64,000 nucleotides of DNA from CALLPQ01 sp038531745 (lineage in GTDB: Bacteria; Pseudomonadota; Alphaproteobacteria; Caulobacterales; Parvularculaceae), in assembly GCA_038531745.1 (NCBI GenBank), contig JBCBBJ010000001.1:124001-188000 (forward strand). Reading direction: 5' to 3'. The notes below the pieces were generated by a model. It made no database searches, was not told where the DNA came from, and saw only the letters and a list, made by a program, of their open reading frames with translations. The translations under genes and the position numbers were made by a program. Below are positions 42,823 to 51,592 of this stretch, in pieces; position 1 is the stretch's first letter; each line of letters starts with the position of its first letter.

Positions 42823-45417
42823 GTGATGATGGGTTTTGAGCAGAAACGACCTCTAGTCAGTTGGCGGATTGCGGACTTTGCGTTTAGGCACCTTGGTGCG
42901 GTGATAGTCTGCGGCCTTGCCCTTATGATCGGCCTTGTGACCGAGCCCGCCGTTGCTCAAAGCCAAACCCAGCTTCAAAGCCTTGATAAAAAGGGAGCCG
43001 CGCTAGACCTCATCCAAGCGCTTGTCACCAGTGACGAGTTTCTCGCCTTGCCGTTCGATGCGCGGATTGTGCGGTTGGACGACGTATTAGCCGCGTTACC
43101 AGACGGTACAAATGAGCGGGTATGGGCCCGCGGGGTCACCCACCGGTTAAAATTGCTCGCAACACTCGGCGAATTTGAAAAAGGCGATGCCTATCTGACC
43201 CTAATTGGTGAACGGTTTTTCCGGGCCCTGGAGGGGACAGACTTTTATGCAGATGGATTATACCCCGCCGCCTATATTATGATCTACACCGATCAAATTG
43301 AAAAAGCTCTAAATCTGATTGATCTGATCAGGCGCCATTCGGCCGTCACGCAAAATGCGCAGCATTTGCAATATGGCGACACACTGACGATTGCCCTACA
43401 CACCAATATTGGTAATGCGTTCCAAGCGGCTGAACTCATGATCGAGAATTACGAAAATCCCCGATCAAATTCCCTTAGCGCGTTGGAGCGTCTGAAGGTT
43501 CTTGTTAATATTGGCTACGTTCTTTTAGAGGGTAAGCAATATGAACGTGCGGAAGAATACATTGCGATTGGACGTCAAGAAGTATCTTCCGCATTAGAAG
43601 ATGGTCAGCTGACAGAGATTCAATCAAAGCAGGTTGGCTGGCACCTGTTGAGCAATTATGCGCGTATCCATATCGCCCGGGAAGAATATGCCGCGCTGAA
43701 TGATATCGCGCCATTACTCGTAGCCAACGCCAATGATATTGGATCGCCCCTTTATAAGGTTGAGGCAAACTATATTCTTGCTGCGGATTATTACGGTATG
43801 GGCCGATATGATGACGCTGTTGCCCTTATGGAAGATGTTGTTGTGCAGGCCGATAAGCTTGGCTCGCGCGACAGCCAAATCCGCTTTTACAATGGCCTGG
43901 CGAAATTTCGGCAAGCCACCAGCGATTTTGAGGGCGCCCTGAGCGCAATTCGCCAAGCCGAGTCCTTGAAAGCAACCCTGAATGCCCAGCAGGCCCGCGC
44001 GCGCGCCGAATATATGGAAGCGCGCATCCGCCAGGAAGAAAACAACAGCCGCATCCAAAAATTGCTGAGCGAGAAAGTTACGGCGGAACGCGTGGAGAAA
44101 CGCAATCAGGTGATTTTGCTTCTGATGATGATCGTTGTCGCAACCCTTGGGGTATTTGCGCTGGCGTTAATTATGTCAAAACGTCGGTTGAAGGCTTATG
44201 CCAATGATTTGCGCGAAAGCGAACGCGTTGCCCAGGAGGCAACCCGGGCTAAATCAAGCTTTCTGGCGAATATGAGCCACGAAATCCGTACACCCCTTAA
44301 CGGGCTCATGGGCATGGCGCAGGTCTTGTCTGACAAACCGCTCGATAAAGAACTAAAAAGCTGTGTCAATGTGATGATTGATTCCGGTCAGTCCCTCCTG
44401 ACGATCGTCAATGACGTGTTGGACCTATCAAAAATTGAGGCGGGGAAAATGACGATTGAGAATGTACCCACAGACATCAAATCGCTATTCCGGCAAGTTG
44501 TGCAGCTGTGGCAAACGAAGGCTGACGAAAAGGGCATAACGCTGGAGCTGGCGCTTTTGCCATCGCTTGATCGCCATCTTTTGTGTGACCCTGTTCGGTT
44601 GCGCCAATGCGTTTCGAATCTTGTGTCAAATGCCATCAAATTCACCAAAAGTGGCAAGGTTAGTGTCACCGCTGGGTTGAAAGTTGATGCCAATGGTTGC
44701 GATTGCCTGGCGATAGAGGTGCGTGACACAGGCATTGGCATACCGCTAGCTGCGCAGCAAAAACTCTTTCGGTCGTTTGAACAGGTTGATACGTCAACGA
44801 CCCGACAATTTGGCGGATCCGGGCTGGGGCTCGCCATCACGGCGGAATTGGCACAGCTTATGAACGGAACCGTCAGTGTGGATAGCGTTGAGGGCCATGG
44901 TTCACTCTTTACCTTGCAGATCGGCGTTGAACGCATCACCGCAAAATCACAGGAAAAAGTTGCTGACGTGGGTGAGGACAGCAGCGAACAGGCGCCCACA
45001 ACGGTGCAGCCGCTGCGCCTCCTCCTTGTGGATGATAACAAGGTCAACCGCTTGGTGGTAAAGGCATTTCTGGCCGACACAACCATTGATGTGGTCGAGG
45101 CAATTCACGGTCAGGACGCGCTCGACAAACTTGCAGAGTCGGGTCACTTCGATGTTGTCCTCCTCGATATGCATATGCCGGTGATGGATGGACCGCAGGC
45201 GGTGGCAGCTATTCGTCAGAGTACACAAGCGTGGCAGGCAACACCCATCATCACCCTGACGGCGGATGCCATGGCCGGTGACCGTGATCGGTATCTTGCA
45301 ATGGGTACTGACGGTTATGTGGCTAAACCCATCGACAAAAATGAGCTTCTTCGCGAGGTTAACCGGGTGACGCAGTCACGTGATGAGGGTGAAACACCTG
45401 CGCATAAGGCAGCTTAG
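42823..45417 (+). CDS. hybrid sensor histidine kinase / response regulator
   Basis: 864 residues. A signal or anchor helix (about 28-44) is followed by a long helical TPR-like periplasmic sensor region (about 50-400) and a short coiled coil. A membrane helix follows (about 429-450). Then come HisKA with the phospho-acceptor H486 in MSHEIRTPLNGL, an HATPase_c domain (N-box SNAIKFTKSGK, G boxes DTGIGI and GGSGLGLAI), and a receiver domain with D782 in VVLLDMHMPVMDG. No HPt domain is fused and no response regulator gene is adjacent, so a separate phosphotransfer protein is needed. The ligand is unknown. Confidence 0.94.
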   Translation: MMMGFEQKRPLVSWRIADFAFRHLGAVIVCGLALMIGLVTEPAVAQSQTQLQSLDKKGAALDLIQALVTSDEFLALPFDARIVRLDDVLAALPDGTNERVWARGVTHRLKLLATLGEFEKGDAYLTLIGERFFRALEGTDFYADGLYPAAYIMIYTDQIEKALNLIDLIRRHSAVTQNAQHLQYGDTLTIALHTNIGNAFQAAELMIENYENPRSNSLSALERLKVLVNIGYVLLEGKQYERAEEYIAIGRQEVSSALEDGQLTEIQSKQVGWHLLSNYARIHIAREEYAALNDIAPLLVANANDIGSPLYKVEANYILAADYYGMGRYDDAVALMEDVVVQADKLGSRDSQIRFYNGLAKFRQATSDFEGALSAIRQAESLKATLNAQQARARAEYMEARIRQEENNSRIQKLLSEKVTAERVEKRNQVILLLMMIVVATLGVFALALIMSKRRLKAYANDLRESERVAQEATRAKSSFLANMSHEIRTPLNGLMGMAQVLSDKPLDKELKSCVNVMIDSGQSLLTIVNDVLDLSKIEAGKMTIENVPTDIKSLFRQVVQLWQTKADEKGITLELALLPSLDRHLLCDPVRLRQCVSNLVSNAIKFTKSGKVSVTAGLKVDANGCDCLAIEVRDTGIGIPLAAQQKLFRSFEQVDTSTTRQFGGSGLGLAITAELAQLMNGTVSVDSVEGHGSLFTLQIGVERITAKSQEKVADVGEDSSEQAPTTVQPLRLLLVDDNKVNRLVVKAFLADTTIDVVEAIHGQDALDKLAESGHFDVVLLDMHMPVMDGPQAVAAIRQSTQAWQATPIITLTADAMAGDRDRYLAMGTDGYVAKPIDKNELLREVNRVTQSRDEGETPAHKAA

Positions 45418-45763
45418 GCACGCAGTATCTTCTCCATGGCCTTACCGCGGGCAAGCTCATCGATAAGCTTGTCCATATAACGGATTTTTTGCATTAAGGG
45501 ATCCTCAATCTCCTCAACGCGGATACCGCACACAACGCCTTTGATTAGGGCGCAATTAGGGTGCATTTCCGGCGCTTCGTTGAAAAAGGTCTCGAAGTCT
45601 GCTTCTCTCTCAATCTGTTGATCAAGGCCGTCTTCATCATAACCCGTCAGCCAACAGATGATCGTATCGACATCTGTTTTTGTTCGGTCTTTGCGATCGG
45701 CTTTTGCACATACATTGGATAGACCTTCGAGAATTTCATATGCCGGACTTCTGTTTTGGGCAT
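45414..45763 (-). pseudogene. DUF2200 family protein, frameshifted
   Basis: Not visible as one open frame. From the ATG at 45763 (preceded by aggaggtc) the frame reads MPKTEVRHMKFSKVYPMYV and then derails to an early stop. Shifting one base there gives AKADRKDRTKTDVDTIICW, LTGYDEDGLDQQI, TFFNEAPEMHPN, KGVVCGIRVEEIEDPLMQ and RYMDKLIDELARGKAMEKIL, the full DUF2200 sequence, to a stop at 45414. One G seems lost in gtg-gca (reads gtgca), near 45707. The restored product is about 116 residues, function unknown. The stop overlaps the end of the convergent kinase gene. Confidence 0.82.
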
Positions 45764-45781
45764 AACGAGACCTCCTGATGT

Positions 45782-46804
45782 TTAGAGCGATGGCGTCGTG
45801 AGAACGCGGGCTGCCTCGCGGGCGTAGTAGGTGATAATCCCGTCGGCGCCGGCGCGTTTGAAACTTACAAGAGCCTCCATCATGGCAGCGTCAAAGTCGA
45901 TCCAGCCATTCTGGCCCGCCGCGACAAGGGCAGCATATTCCCCCGATACCTGAAAAACAAAAGTGGGTCGTTTGAACTCATCCTTCACCCGGCGTACGAT
46001 ATCGAGATAGGGCAGACCCGGCTTGACCATGACCATGTCGGCACCCTCGGCAAGGTCAAGGGCCACTTCCTGTAACGCTTCGTCACTATTGCCGGGGTCC
46101 ATTTGGTAGGTGCGTTTGTCACCTTTCAAAATGCCGGTGGAGCCGATGGCATCCCGGTAGGGCCCATAAAACGCCGACGCATATTTTGCCGCATATGACA
46201 TGATCTGTGTATTGATCAAGCCATCAGCCTCCAGCGCGTGGCGGATAGCGCCAATCCGGCCATCCATCATGTCTGACGGGGCGATGATATCAAAACCCGC
46301 TTGCGCTTGCAGGGTGCTCTGGCGCACCAAAATATCAGTTGTTGTGTCGTTATGGATATCGCCGTCGATTAAGATGCCGTCATGGCCATGGTCCGTGTAA
46401 GGATCGAGTGCCACATCAGCCATGAGACCAATGTCCGGTACACGTGCCTTGATGGCTTGGGCGGTGCGGCACATAAGATTGTCAGGGTTCAGGGCCTCCG
46501 CCGCATCGGCGGACCGATTGTCCGGCCCGGTGAACGGGAAAAGCGCAAGTGCGGGGATACCAAGATCGTGGGCGATTGCTGCTTCTTTGACGGCCTCATC
46601 GGGGGACATGCGAAAGACACCGGGCAGGGAGGCAACGGGCTCGCGCACCCCGGTGCCCTCTTTCAGGATCATCGCCTGGATTAAATCTTCGACACCCAAC
46701 CGCGTCTCCCGCACGAGGTTGCGCGACCAGCCACGGCGCCGCAACCGGCGCATGCGCACCGCGGGAAACGCGCCAGGGGTCAGTTTTGTTTCATCATGAA
46801 CCAT
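45782..46804 (-). CDS. hemB: delta-aminolevulinic acid dehydratase (porphobilinogen synthase)
   Basis: Condenses two 5-aminolevulinate molecules to porphobilinogen, an early haem step. The 340 residues match HemB: RMRRLRRRGWSRNLVRET near the start, PFTGPDNRS, the ALAD active-site signature GSTGILKGDKRTYQMDPGN with a Schiff-base lysine region, and MVMVKPGLPYLDIV. The start used (MVHDETKLTPG) is preferred over longer in-frame starts, which run into the regulatory region shared with ldtR. hemF lies at 5 kb in this window. Confidence 0.96.
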   Translation of the reverse strand: MVHDETKLTPGAFPAVRMRRLRRRGWSRNLVRETRLGVEDLIQAMILKEGTGVREPVASLPGVFRMSPDEAVKEAAIAHDLGIPALALFPFTGPDNRSADAAEALNPDNLMCRTAQAIKARVPDIGLMADVALDPYTDHGHDGILIDGDIHNDTTTDILVRQSTLQAQAGFDIIAPSDMMDGRIGAIRHALEADGLINTQIMSYAAKYASAFYGPYRDAIGSTGILKGDKRTYQMDPGNSDEALQEVALDLAEGADMVMVKPGLPYLDIVRRVKDEFKRPTFVFQVSGEYAALVAAGQNGWIDFDAAMMEALVSFKRAGADGIITYYAREAARVLTTPSL

Positions 46805-46891
46805 AAATCTGCTTTTTCCGGGGGCCGACAAAACTGGCCTGATCATTCTGATACAGAGCCTAACAAAATTCTCTCCGGACCCGTTAGAATT

Positions 46892-46911
46892 TGTCTTCAA
46901 ATTGAAGAAAA
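46892..46911. promoter_or_regulatory. candidate operator between hemB and ldtR
   Basis: Imperfect 20-base palindrome whose core is cttcaa-a-ttgaag (46895-46907), with further pairing on both sides, about 75 bases before the ldtR start and 90 bases before hemB. MarR-family proteins bind sites of this size and often regulate themselves. No motif was matched to a known LdtR site. Confidence 0.35.
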
Positions 46912-46981
46912 GTGCTTAACACGGATTTTAGAGGTTTCCATTAGCGTTCTGACCGTAGTTTGAGTAATGAGGTCATAGCCC

Positions 46982-47575
46982 ATGAGCGCTTATCAGAACG
47001 CCGTCACGAAATCCCCCATGATTGAAGAGCCACAGCCAACGGCCGGGCCATCGACCGCCGGTATGAGCGATGTGATTGGTCAAGGCGAAGTGACCATCAA
47101 GGATGCTGATCCAGAGGCGATGCAGGAAAGTTATCTGCAACTCCTTCATCTGGTGGAACGTTTGCACCGCCAATTGCTTGATGTGATCAAAGATGAGTTG
47201 GAGCGGCTCGATTGCGACGATATCAATTCGGTTCAGGCGTTGCTGCTCTATAATATTGGCGATGCGGTTCTGACGCCGGGTGAGTTACGCTCGCGCGGAC
47301 ATTACCTGGGCTCGAATGTCTCGTACAATCTGAAACAGCTTGTGGAAAAGGGCTATATCCAGGACCAGCGCTCCAGCACCGATCGGCGGTCCAAGCGGGT
47401 GTCGCTCACACCGCTGGGTCATGAAATCCGCGACAAACTTTCGGGGCTTTTTTTGCGCCAGCTGGAGAGCGTGGAAGCGGTGGGCGGTATTTCCCTCGAT
47501 CGCATGACCGATACGAACACGGCCCTGCAGCGTTTGGAGCGGTTCTGGATTGACCAGGTACGCTACCGCCTTTGA
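46982..47575 (+). CDS. ldtR: MarR-family transcriptional regulator LdtR
   Basis: A 197-residue regulator with an acidic disordered N-terminus (about 1-45) and a MarR winged helix: LLHLVERLHRQLLDVIKDELERL, helix-turn-helix LTPGELRSRGHYLGSNVSYNLKQLV with recognition helix near GSNVSYNL, and the beta-wing DQRSSTDRRSKRVSLT. In Liberibacter and rhizobia LdtR controls L,D-transpeptidase genes and osmotic tolerance. It is divergent from hemB and has a terminator behind it, so it is probably expressed alone. Confidence 0.9.
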   Translation: MSAYQNAVTKSPMIEEPQPTAGPSTAGMSDVIGQGEVTIKDADPEAMQESYLQLLHLVERLHRQLLDVIKDELERLDCDDINSVQALLLYNIGDAVLTPGELRSRGHYLGSNVSYNLKQLVEKGYIQDQRSSTDRRSKRVSLTPLGHEIRDKLSGLFLRQLESVEAVGGISLDRMTDTNTALQRLERFWIDQVRYRL

Positions 47576-47674
47576 GACTGTCGATCGAGGTTCGGGACGC
47601 CGAGAGACTTTTCAAAGTGTGCGTCGGGGGATGAGTTAAGTACTGATCCACTCCCTATTATTGTCAAAGAAAAA

Positions 47675-47710
47675 GCCGCGATACTCAGGGCAAAGTATCG
47701 CGGCCTTTTT
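47675..47710 (+). terminator. intrinsic terminator after ldtR
   Basis: 11-bp perfect stem (gccgcgatact / agtatcgcggc), 8-base loop, then six residues cttttt. It begins 100 bases past the ldtR stop. The A-run on the left side makes it potentially bidirectional. Confidence 0.85.
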
Positions 47711-47962
47711 GAATTAGAGGAGCACCCCCCCGGGTTCTCCCCCTCTTTCCAAGTGCTGAGAAGGGTATATCAGCTTTGGAGTGCCGGGTGTCGCCTCGGG
47801 GCGACGATGCAACAATTCAGGGCAAAAATGCGCATCATTCCTCGACGGGAAGTGCATACCAGCTACGTTGCCAAAGTCGTGTCCTCGAAATGGGGGACAT
47901 TTTGCGTTTTTTCGAAACAATTTGGGCTGGTGGATGGGGTTCTAGCGTTTTTTCCCCTGATT
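47711..47962. other. intergenic stretch between ldtR terminator and patatin gene
   Basis: About 250 bases with small frames on both strands that do not resemble proteins, and one hairpin (gtcgcc-tcgg-ggcgac) near 47790. With the terminator this covers the 387-base gap. Nothing else seen. Confidence 0.45.
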
Positions 47963-49042
47963 TCAACGGCTTTGCTGGCGTGAGGCTCGGTTTTCGGCAA
48001 GGCGGCGGGCCAGTTCCGCCAATCGCGGACGCATTTCTTCAGCCATTTTTAGCGCGCCGGTTTCCAGCGCGCGGATATTGGCGGGCGACGAATCATCAAT
48101 GACGGGCGCCCCATAGTCGCGCGCCAGGTCATAGTCGAATCGCTGATACCGATCGCCCAGCAGCTTTGTCATATGGCTGTTCACGGCGCGCGCCTGACCA
48201 TCAAAAATTGTGGAAAGAAGCGGCGTTCGAATCCGCCCGCCGGGATTGATCCAGCCAAAAAAGCCCCATCGACGGGCGGTTTCAAAGCTGATGGGCTCAA
48301 CAATCCGGCCCGTACCGATGGACACAACACGCACATCATCATCGGGGAAAAGCCGCAACGCTTCAGCAAAACCGGCTATGGCAGGATCATTGATGAAAAC
48401 CGCGCCATCAATAAAGGTGCGGCGCCGCCCGGTCCGCCGATTGATCACCACATGGGGCGGAAAAAACGTGGGCGCCGCCGCCGCGCCAAGCACCGCATCG
48501 GCCAGCCTGACAGTACCGGTGCATAAGGGATCGCCAGGCGGGGTGTGGGGGCCACCGCGGAAGAAGACAACGTCGCGCGGATCAAGCGAATAGGCGGTGA
48601 TCAGAAGGTTGCGCCGCGGATTGATAAAATCGAGATCCTCAAACATCTCATCGAGTATGCGGGCCAGCGGTTTTGGTGAGTAGAGCGGGCCAAACAGCTG
48701 ACGAATGGCGCCCAGCACCGGAATAAATGGAAGAGCCCGGGGCGGGAATATTCGCCGCGAATCGCGGCGGTAAAGATCACGCAGTCGACTGGGCGAAAGG
48801 AGAGGGCGCGTGCGGGTTGATGGCTTGCTGCCAGCACCTTGCGCGGCATCACGGTCAGGGGCCGCTAATCCCGCCGCGATGATGGCACCGGTTGAAGTTC
48901 CAGCGATCACATCAAAGCAATCGCTGATTGGTCCATCATAGCCGGCCTTGCGCACCTCGCCCTCCAGCACATCAAGCAGGACCGCCGCCACAAGGCCGCG
49001 CACGCCGCCGCCATCAATGGAAAGAACAAATCTGGTTTTCAT
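47963..49042 (-). CDS. patatin-like phospholipase
   Basis: A 359-residue lipid acyl hydrolase with the patatin catalytic dyad and oxyanion hole: DGGGVRGL (residues 10-17), nucleophile S50 in GTSTG, and the catalytic aspartate in DGAVFINDP. The C-terminal part (ALETGALKMAEEMRPRLAELARRL) is a charged helix. No signal peptide. The fold resembles CapV-type effectors of CBASS systems, but there is no nucleotide cyclase gene next to it, so a housekeeping lipase is more likely. It is divergent from a small conserved gene. Confidence 0.93.
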   Translation of the reverse strand: MKTRFVLSIDGGGVRGLVAAVLLDVLEGEVRKAGYDGPISDCFDVIAGTSTGAIIAAGLAAPDRDAAQGAGSKPSTRTRPLLSPSRLRDLYRRDSRRIFPPRALPFIPVLGAIRQLFGPLYSPKPLARILDEMFEDLDFINPRRNLLITAYSLDPRDVVFFRGGPHTPPGDPLCTGTVRLADAVLGAAAAPTFFPPHVVINRRTGRRRTFIDGAVFINDPAIAGFAEALRLFPDDDVRVVSIGTGRIVEPISFETARRWGFFGWINPGGRIRTPLLSTIFDGQARAVNSHMTKLLGDRYQRFDYDLARDYGAPVIDDSSPANIRALETGALKMAEEMRPRLAELARRLAENRASRQQSR

Positions 49043-49150
49043 GATTATGGTGCTCGGTGGCCCGCTGATAGACTTTCTTTAATTTACACGCATATCTAAT
49101 AATGCCATAGCTATTTCAGGCATTACCCCCGCATCAACACAGGAATCCCC

Positions 49151-49369
49151 ATGGCTAACGAACCTGATCGCATCACTATTGTCGCTAAAGAATTTACCGC
49201 TGCGGCCCTTGAATATCATCGCGGTCGCATGGGCGAAAAAGGCTATATGATGGAAGGCCCCATCACCGCGCGCGCCTTTAAAGTGATTGAAGGCATGAAC
49301 CCGCCAGCCGAATTGTTTGATGGCGATGAGCTTTACGCCGCCACGTTTGTGAAACTTGACGCAAAATAG
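49151..49369 (+). CDS. small hypothetical protein
   Basis: A 72-residue protein, MANEPDRITIVAKEFTAAAL..., with a beta-strand-like centre (RMGEKGYMMEGPITARAFKVIEG) and an acidic end. No cysteines, signal or membrane segment. Its stop codon is followed directly by the sirtuin reading frame, which begins 14 bases inside this gene. A role together with the deacylase is a guess. Confidence 0.6.
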   Translation: MANEPDRITIVAKEFTAAALEYHRGRMGEKGYMMEGPITARAFKVIEGMNPPAELFDGDELYAATFVKLDAK

Positions 49370-50177
49370 CCAAGGCAGGCCTCTCGTAGATAATGGCGCC
49401 GTGCGCTTACCGGCGGCTTGTCTGCCGGGGCTCGATGCTCACTATGTTGTGCTTACCGGGGCCGGAATTTCGGCAGAGTCGGGCCTAACCCCGTTTCGCG
49501 GGCCGGGTATTGATGATGCCCTGTGGTCGCAATTTGATTTCCACCAGGTTGCAACACCGCAAGCGTTTGCCGACGACCCTGGTCATGTGCACGCGTTTTA
49601 CAATCTGCGCCGGGAGGCGGCAGCGCGGGCAAAGCCAAACCCAGCACACCAAGCGCTGGCAGAGTTAGAGGTGGCGGTACGCTCGGCTGGGGGGTCATTT
49701 ATCCTCATTACACAGAATGTTGACGGCTTACATGACAGCGCTGGCAGCAAAACGATCATTCCCATGCACGGCACGCTGGACCGCAACTTGTGTGTCCATT
49801 GCGGTGGGCGGGACCCTGCGGACGGTCCCTTGTCGGTGGAAACCCCCTGCCGGCATTGCGGCAGACCGGGCGGGTTGCGCCCGGATGTTGTGTGGTTTGG
49901 CGAGACACCGCGCGGAATGAACGACATTGACGCTGCCATGGCGCGGGCAACGCTTTTTGTTTCCATTGGCACTTCGGGCACAGTTTATCCGGCGGCGGGT
50001 CTGGTGGCGCAGGCAGCCTCACGGGGCACGCCGACGCTGGAGCTTTGTCTGGAACCATCGGCCAATGCGAGCCTCTTCAGTGCAGGGCTTTATGGACCTG
50101 CGAGCGATGTTGTTCCCCACTGGGTCAGAGCCATAGTCTCTGGCGAAAAGAACAGGGCAAAGCCTCGCAACCCTTGA
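49356..50177 (+). CDS. cobB: NAD-dependent protein deacylase, Sir2/CobB family
   Basis: Removes acyl groups from lysines using NAD+. The frame of up to 273 residues has the sirtuin motifs GAGISAESGLTPFRG, TQNVDGLHDSAG, HGTLDRNLCVHC with the catalytic histidine and zinc cysteines (CVHC and CRHC), RPDVVWFGE and IGTSGTVYPAAGL. The start is not certain. The TTG at 49356 overlaps the previous gene, and a GTG at 49401 just before RLPAACLPGLD is the main alternative. A typical SD is absent for both. Confidence 0.92.
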   Translation: MTQNSQGRPLVDNGAVRLPAACLPGLDAHYVVLTGAGISAESGLTPFRGPGIDDALWSQFDFHQVATPQAFADDPGHVHAFYNLRREAAARAKPNPAHQALAELEVAVRSAGGSFILITQNVDGLHDSAGSKTIIPMHGTLDRNLCVHCGGRDPADGPLSVETPCRHCGRPGGLRPDVVWFGETPRGMNDIDAAMARATLFVSIGTSGTVYPAAGLVAQAASRGTPTLELCLEPSANASLFSAGLYGPASDVVPHWVRAIVSGEKNRAKPRNP

Positions 50178-50306
50178 CGGCGCGCAGAAAGCGGCTACTT
50201 AACGCATATCCCCACGGAATTTGTTGGTGTCCCTCCACTCCTGATCACTGGAATGGCCGACCGGTTCTTACCTTTTAGTCTCGCGCCCTGCGCATCAACG
50301 AAATAC

Positions 50307-50711
50307 ATGGCCATGAAGAAAAACCAGCCAAAAGCCCGTAAAAATACCAAGGGTAAAAAAGCCGGGCCCCGGCCTGCGGACGCCAGTGGCGGTAAGGCAT
50401 CGGCCAGTGTTGACGCGGCTGGTGGTCAGGCGGAAGCCCGGACCCAAGCCCAGACGAGCGCACCTGTCATCGAAGGGCGCGCCGAAGAGACGGGCCGTAA
50501 ACAACAGGGCACGAACCCATTCGAATTTATTCAACAGGTGCGCGCCGAAGGGTCAAAAATCACCTGGACCTCCCGCAATGAGACGCTGATCTCAACGATC
50601 ATGGTCCTGATCATGGTGCTGGTAATGGTTGTTTTCTTCTTCGTTGTTGATCAGTCACTGCGCTTTGGCATTTGTAATATTCTGCCCATTAATTGTGCGG
50701 GTGGAAACTAA
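50307..50711 (+). CDS. secE: preprotein translocase subunit SecE with extended N-terminus
   Basis: Essential SecYEG subunit. The conserved part NPFEFIQQVRAEGSKITW and the single C-terminal membrane helix (TIMVLIMVLVMVVFFFVVDQ) are at the end of a 134-residue frame. Before them lies about 70 residues of Lys-, Ala-, Gly- and Gln-rich sequence, much longer than the usual alphaproteobacterial SecE of about 65 residues. It is followed by nusG 70 bases later, the usual order. No tRNA-Trp gene precedes it. Confidence 0.92.
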   Translation: MAMKKNQPKARKNTKGKKAGPRPADASGGKASASVDAAGGQAEARTQAQTSAPVIEGRAEETGRKQQGTNPFEFIQQVRAEGSKITWTSRNETLISTIMVLIMVLVMVVFFFVVDQSLRFGICNILPINCAGGN

Positions 50712-50781
50712 TCTGCCAACGCCCGTTGGCGTGGCTCTCAACCCCTTTGCTGCCGTATCACATTATTCAGGGACCCCTCCC

Positions 50782-51315
50782 ATGGCTCACCAATGGTACA
50801 TCGTTCACGCCTATTCCAACTTTGAAAAGAAAGTTGCCGAGGCAATCTTGCAAGGTGCTGAAGATAAAGGTCTTGAAGATCATATCGAAGAGGTCTTTGT
50901 CCCCACCGAGGAAGTGGTCGAAGTGCGCCGTGGACGGAAGGTCAATACCGAGCGGCGTTTTTTCCCAGGCTATGTGCTTGTGAAAATGCAAATGACCGAT
51001 GAAGCGTTTCACTTGATCAAAGGCACCGCCAAGGTCACCGGTTTTTTAGGCAGCGGCACAAAACCCATGCCTGTCCCGCAAAAAGAAGTGGACCGCATTC
51101 GCGGTGTGATTGAGGAAGGCGTCGAAAACCCGCGCCCCACCATCGATTTCGATATTGGCGAAAGCGTCAAGGTCATCGACGGCCCATTCGCGTCCTTCTC
51201 CGGGCTGGTCGAGGGGATCGACGAGGAAACCGGCCGCCTCAAAGTGGCCGTGTCCATCTTTGGCCGCGCCACCCCGGTGGAATTGGAATATTCCCAGGTC
51301 GAAAAAGAGACTTAA
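50782..51315 (+). CDS. nusG: transcription termination/antitermination protein NusG
   Basis: Binds RNA polymerase and couples transcription with translation and Rho. The 177 residues begin MAHQWYIVHAYSNFEKKVAE and include the NGN domain (FFPGYVLVKMQM) and the KOW motif (GESVKVIDGPFASFSGLVEGID). The frame opens further upstream over the secE end. The chosen ATG follows a ggacccctccc stretch at the usual position. In many relatives rplK follows; here the next gene points the other way. Confidence 0.96.
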   Translation: MAHQWYIVHAYSNFEKKVAEAILQGAEDKGLEDHIEEVFVPTEEVVEVRRGRKVNTERRFFPGYVLVKMQMTDEAFHLIKGTAKVTGFLGSGTKPMPVPQKEVDRIRGVIEEGVENPRPTIDFDIGESVKVIDGPFASFSGLVEGIDEETGRLKVAVSIFGRATPVELEYSQVEKET

Positions 51316-51592
51316 GGCGCGGCGGTTTTTTAGTCGACAACTAGGTTCCTACGATCGCTTCCTCGCGCCTTTATCGCTGGGTCTACAGGGGATCATCGAC
51401 AGATTGCCCTGGCAGGAATGCAACGGGCCCCGTGGTGAAGGCACGCGGAAACTTAGATTTTGGGTCAGTTTTTTTATTCCTTAGCGTGCTCAAGCGCCGA
51501 CCCGATATCTTTCTTCGCGCATTCTCAGCCTCTTGAAACTCACCCAGGCCCAAATTACAGACCATATATGTTCCAAGATAAACGCGCTTGTC

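Noticed and set aside
44388..45086. Minus-strand frame of 232 codons opposite the kinase gene
   Set aside because: Overlaps the conserved kinase domains; composition is typical of a shadow frame.
47963..50177. Patatin plus sirtuin as an anti-phage defence locus (CBASS or Thoeris-like)
   Set aside because: No nucleotide cyclase or TIR gene; the sirtuin has a complete CobB-type zinc site, and the genes are divergent rather than an operon.
50178..50306. Expected tRNA-Trp gene before secE
   Set aside because: No cloverleaf or T-loop sequence found in the gap.
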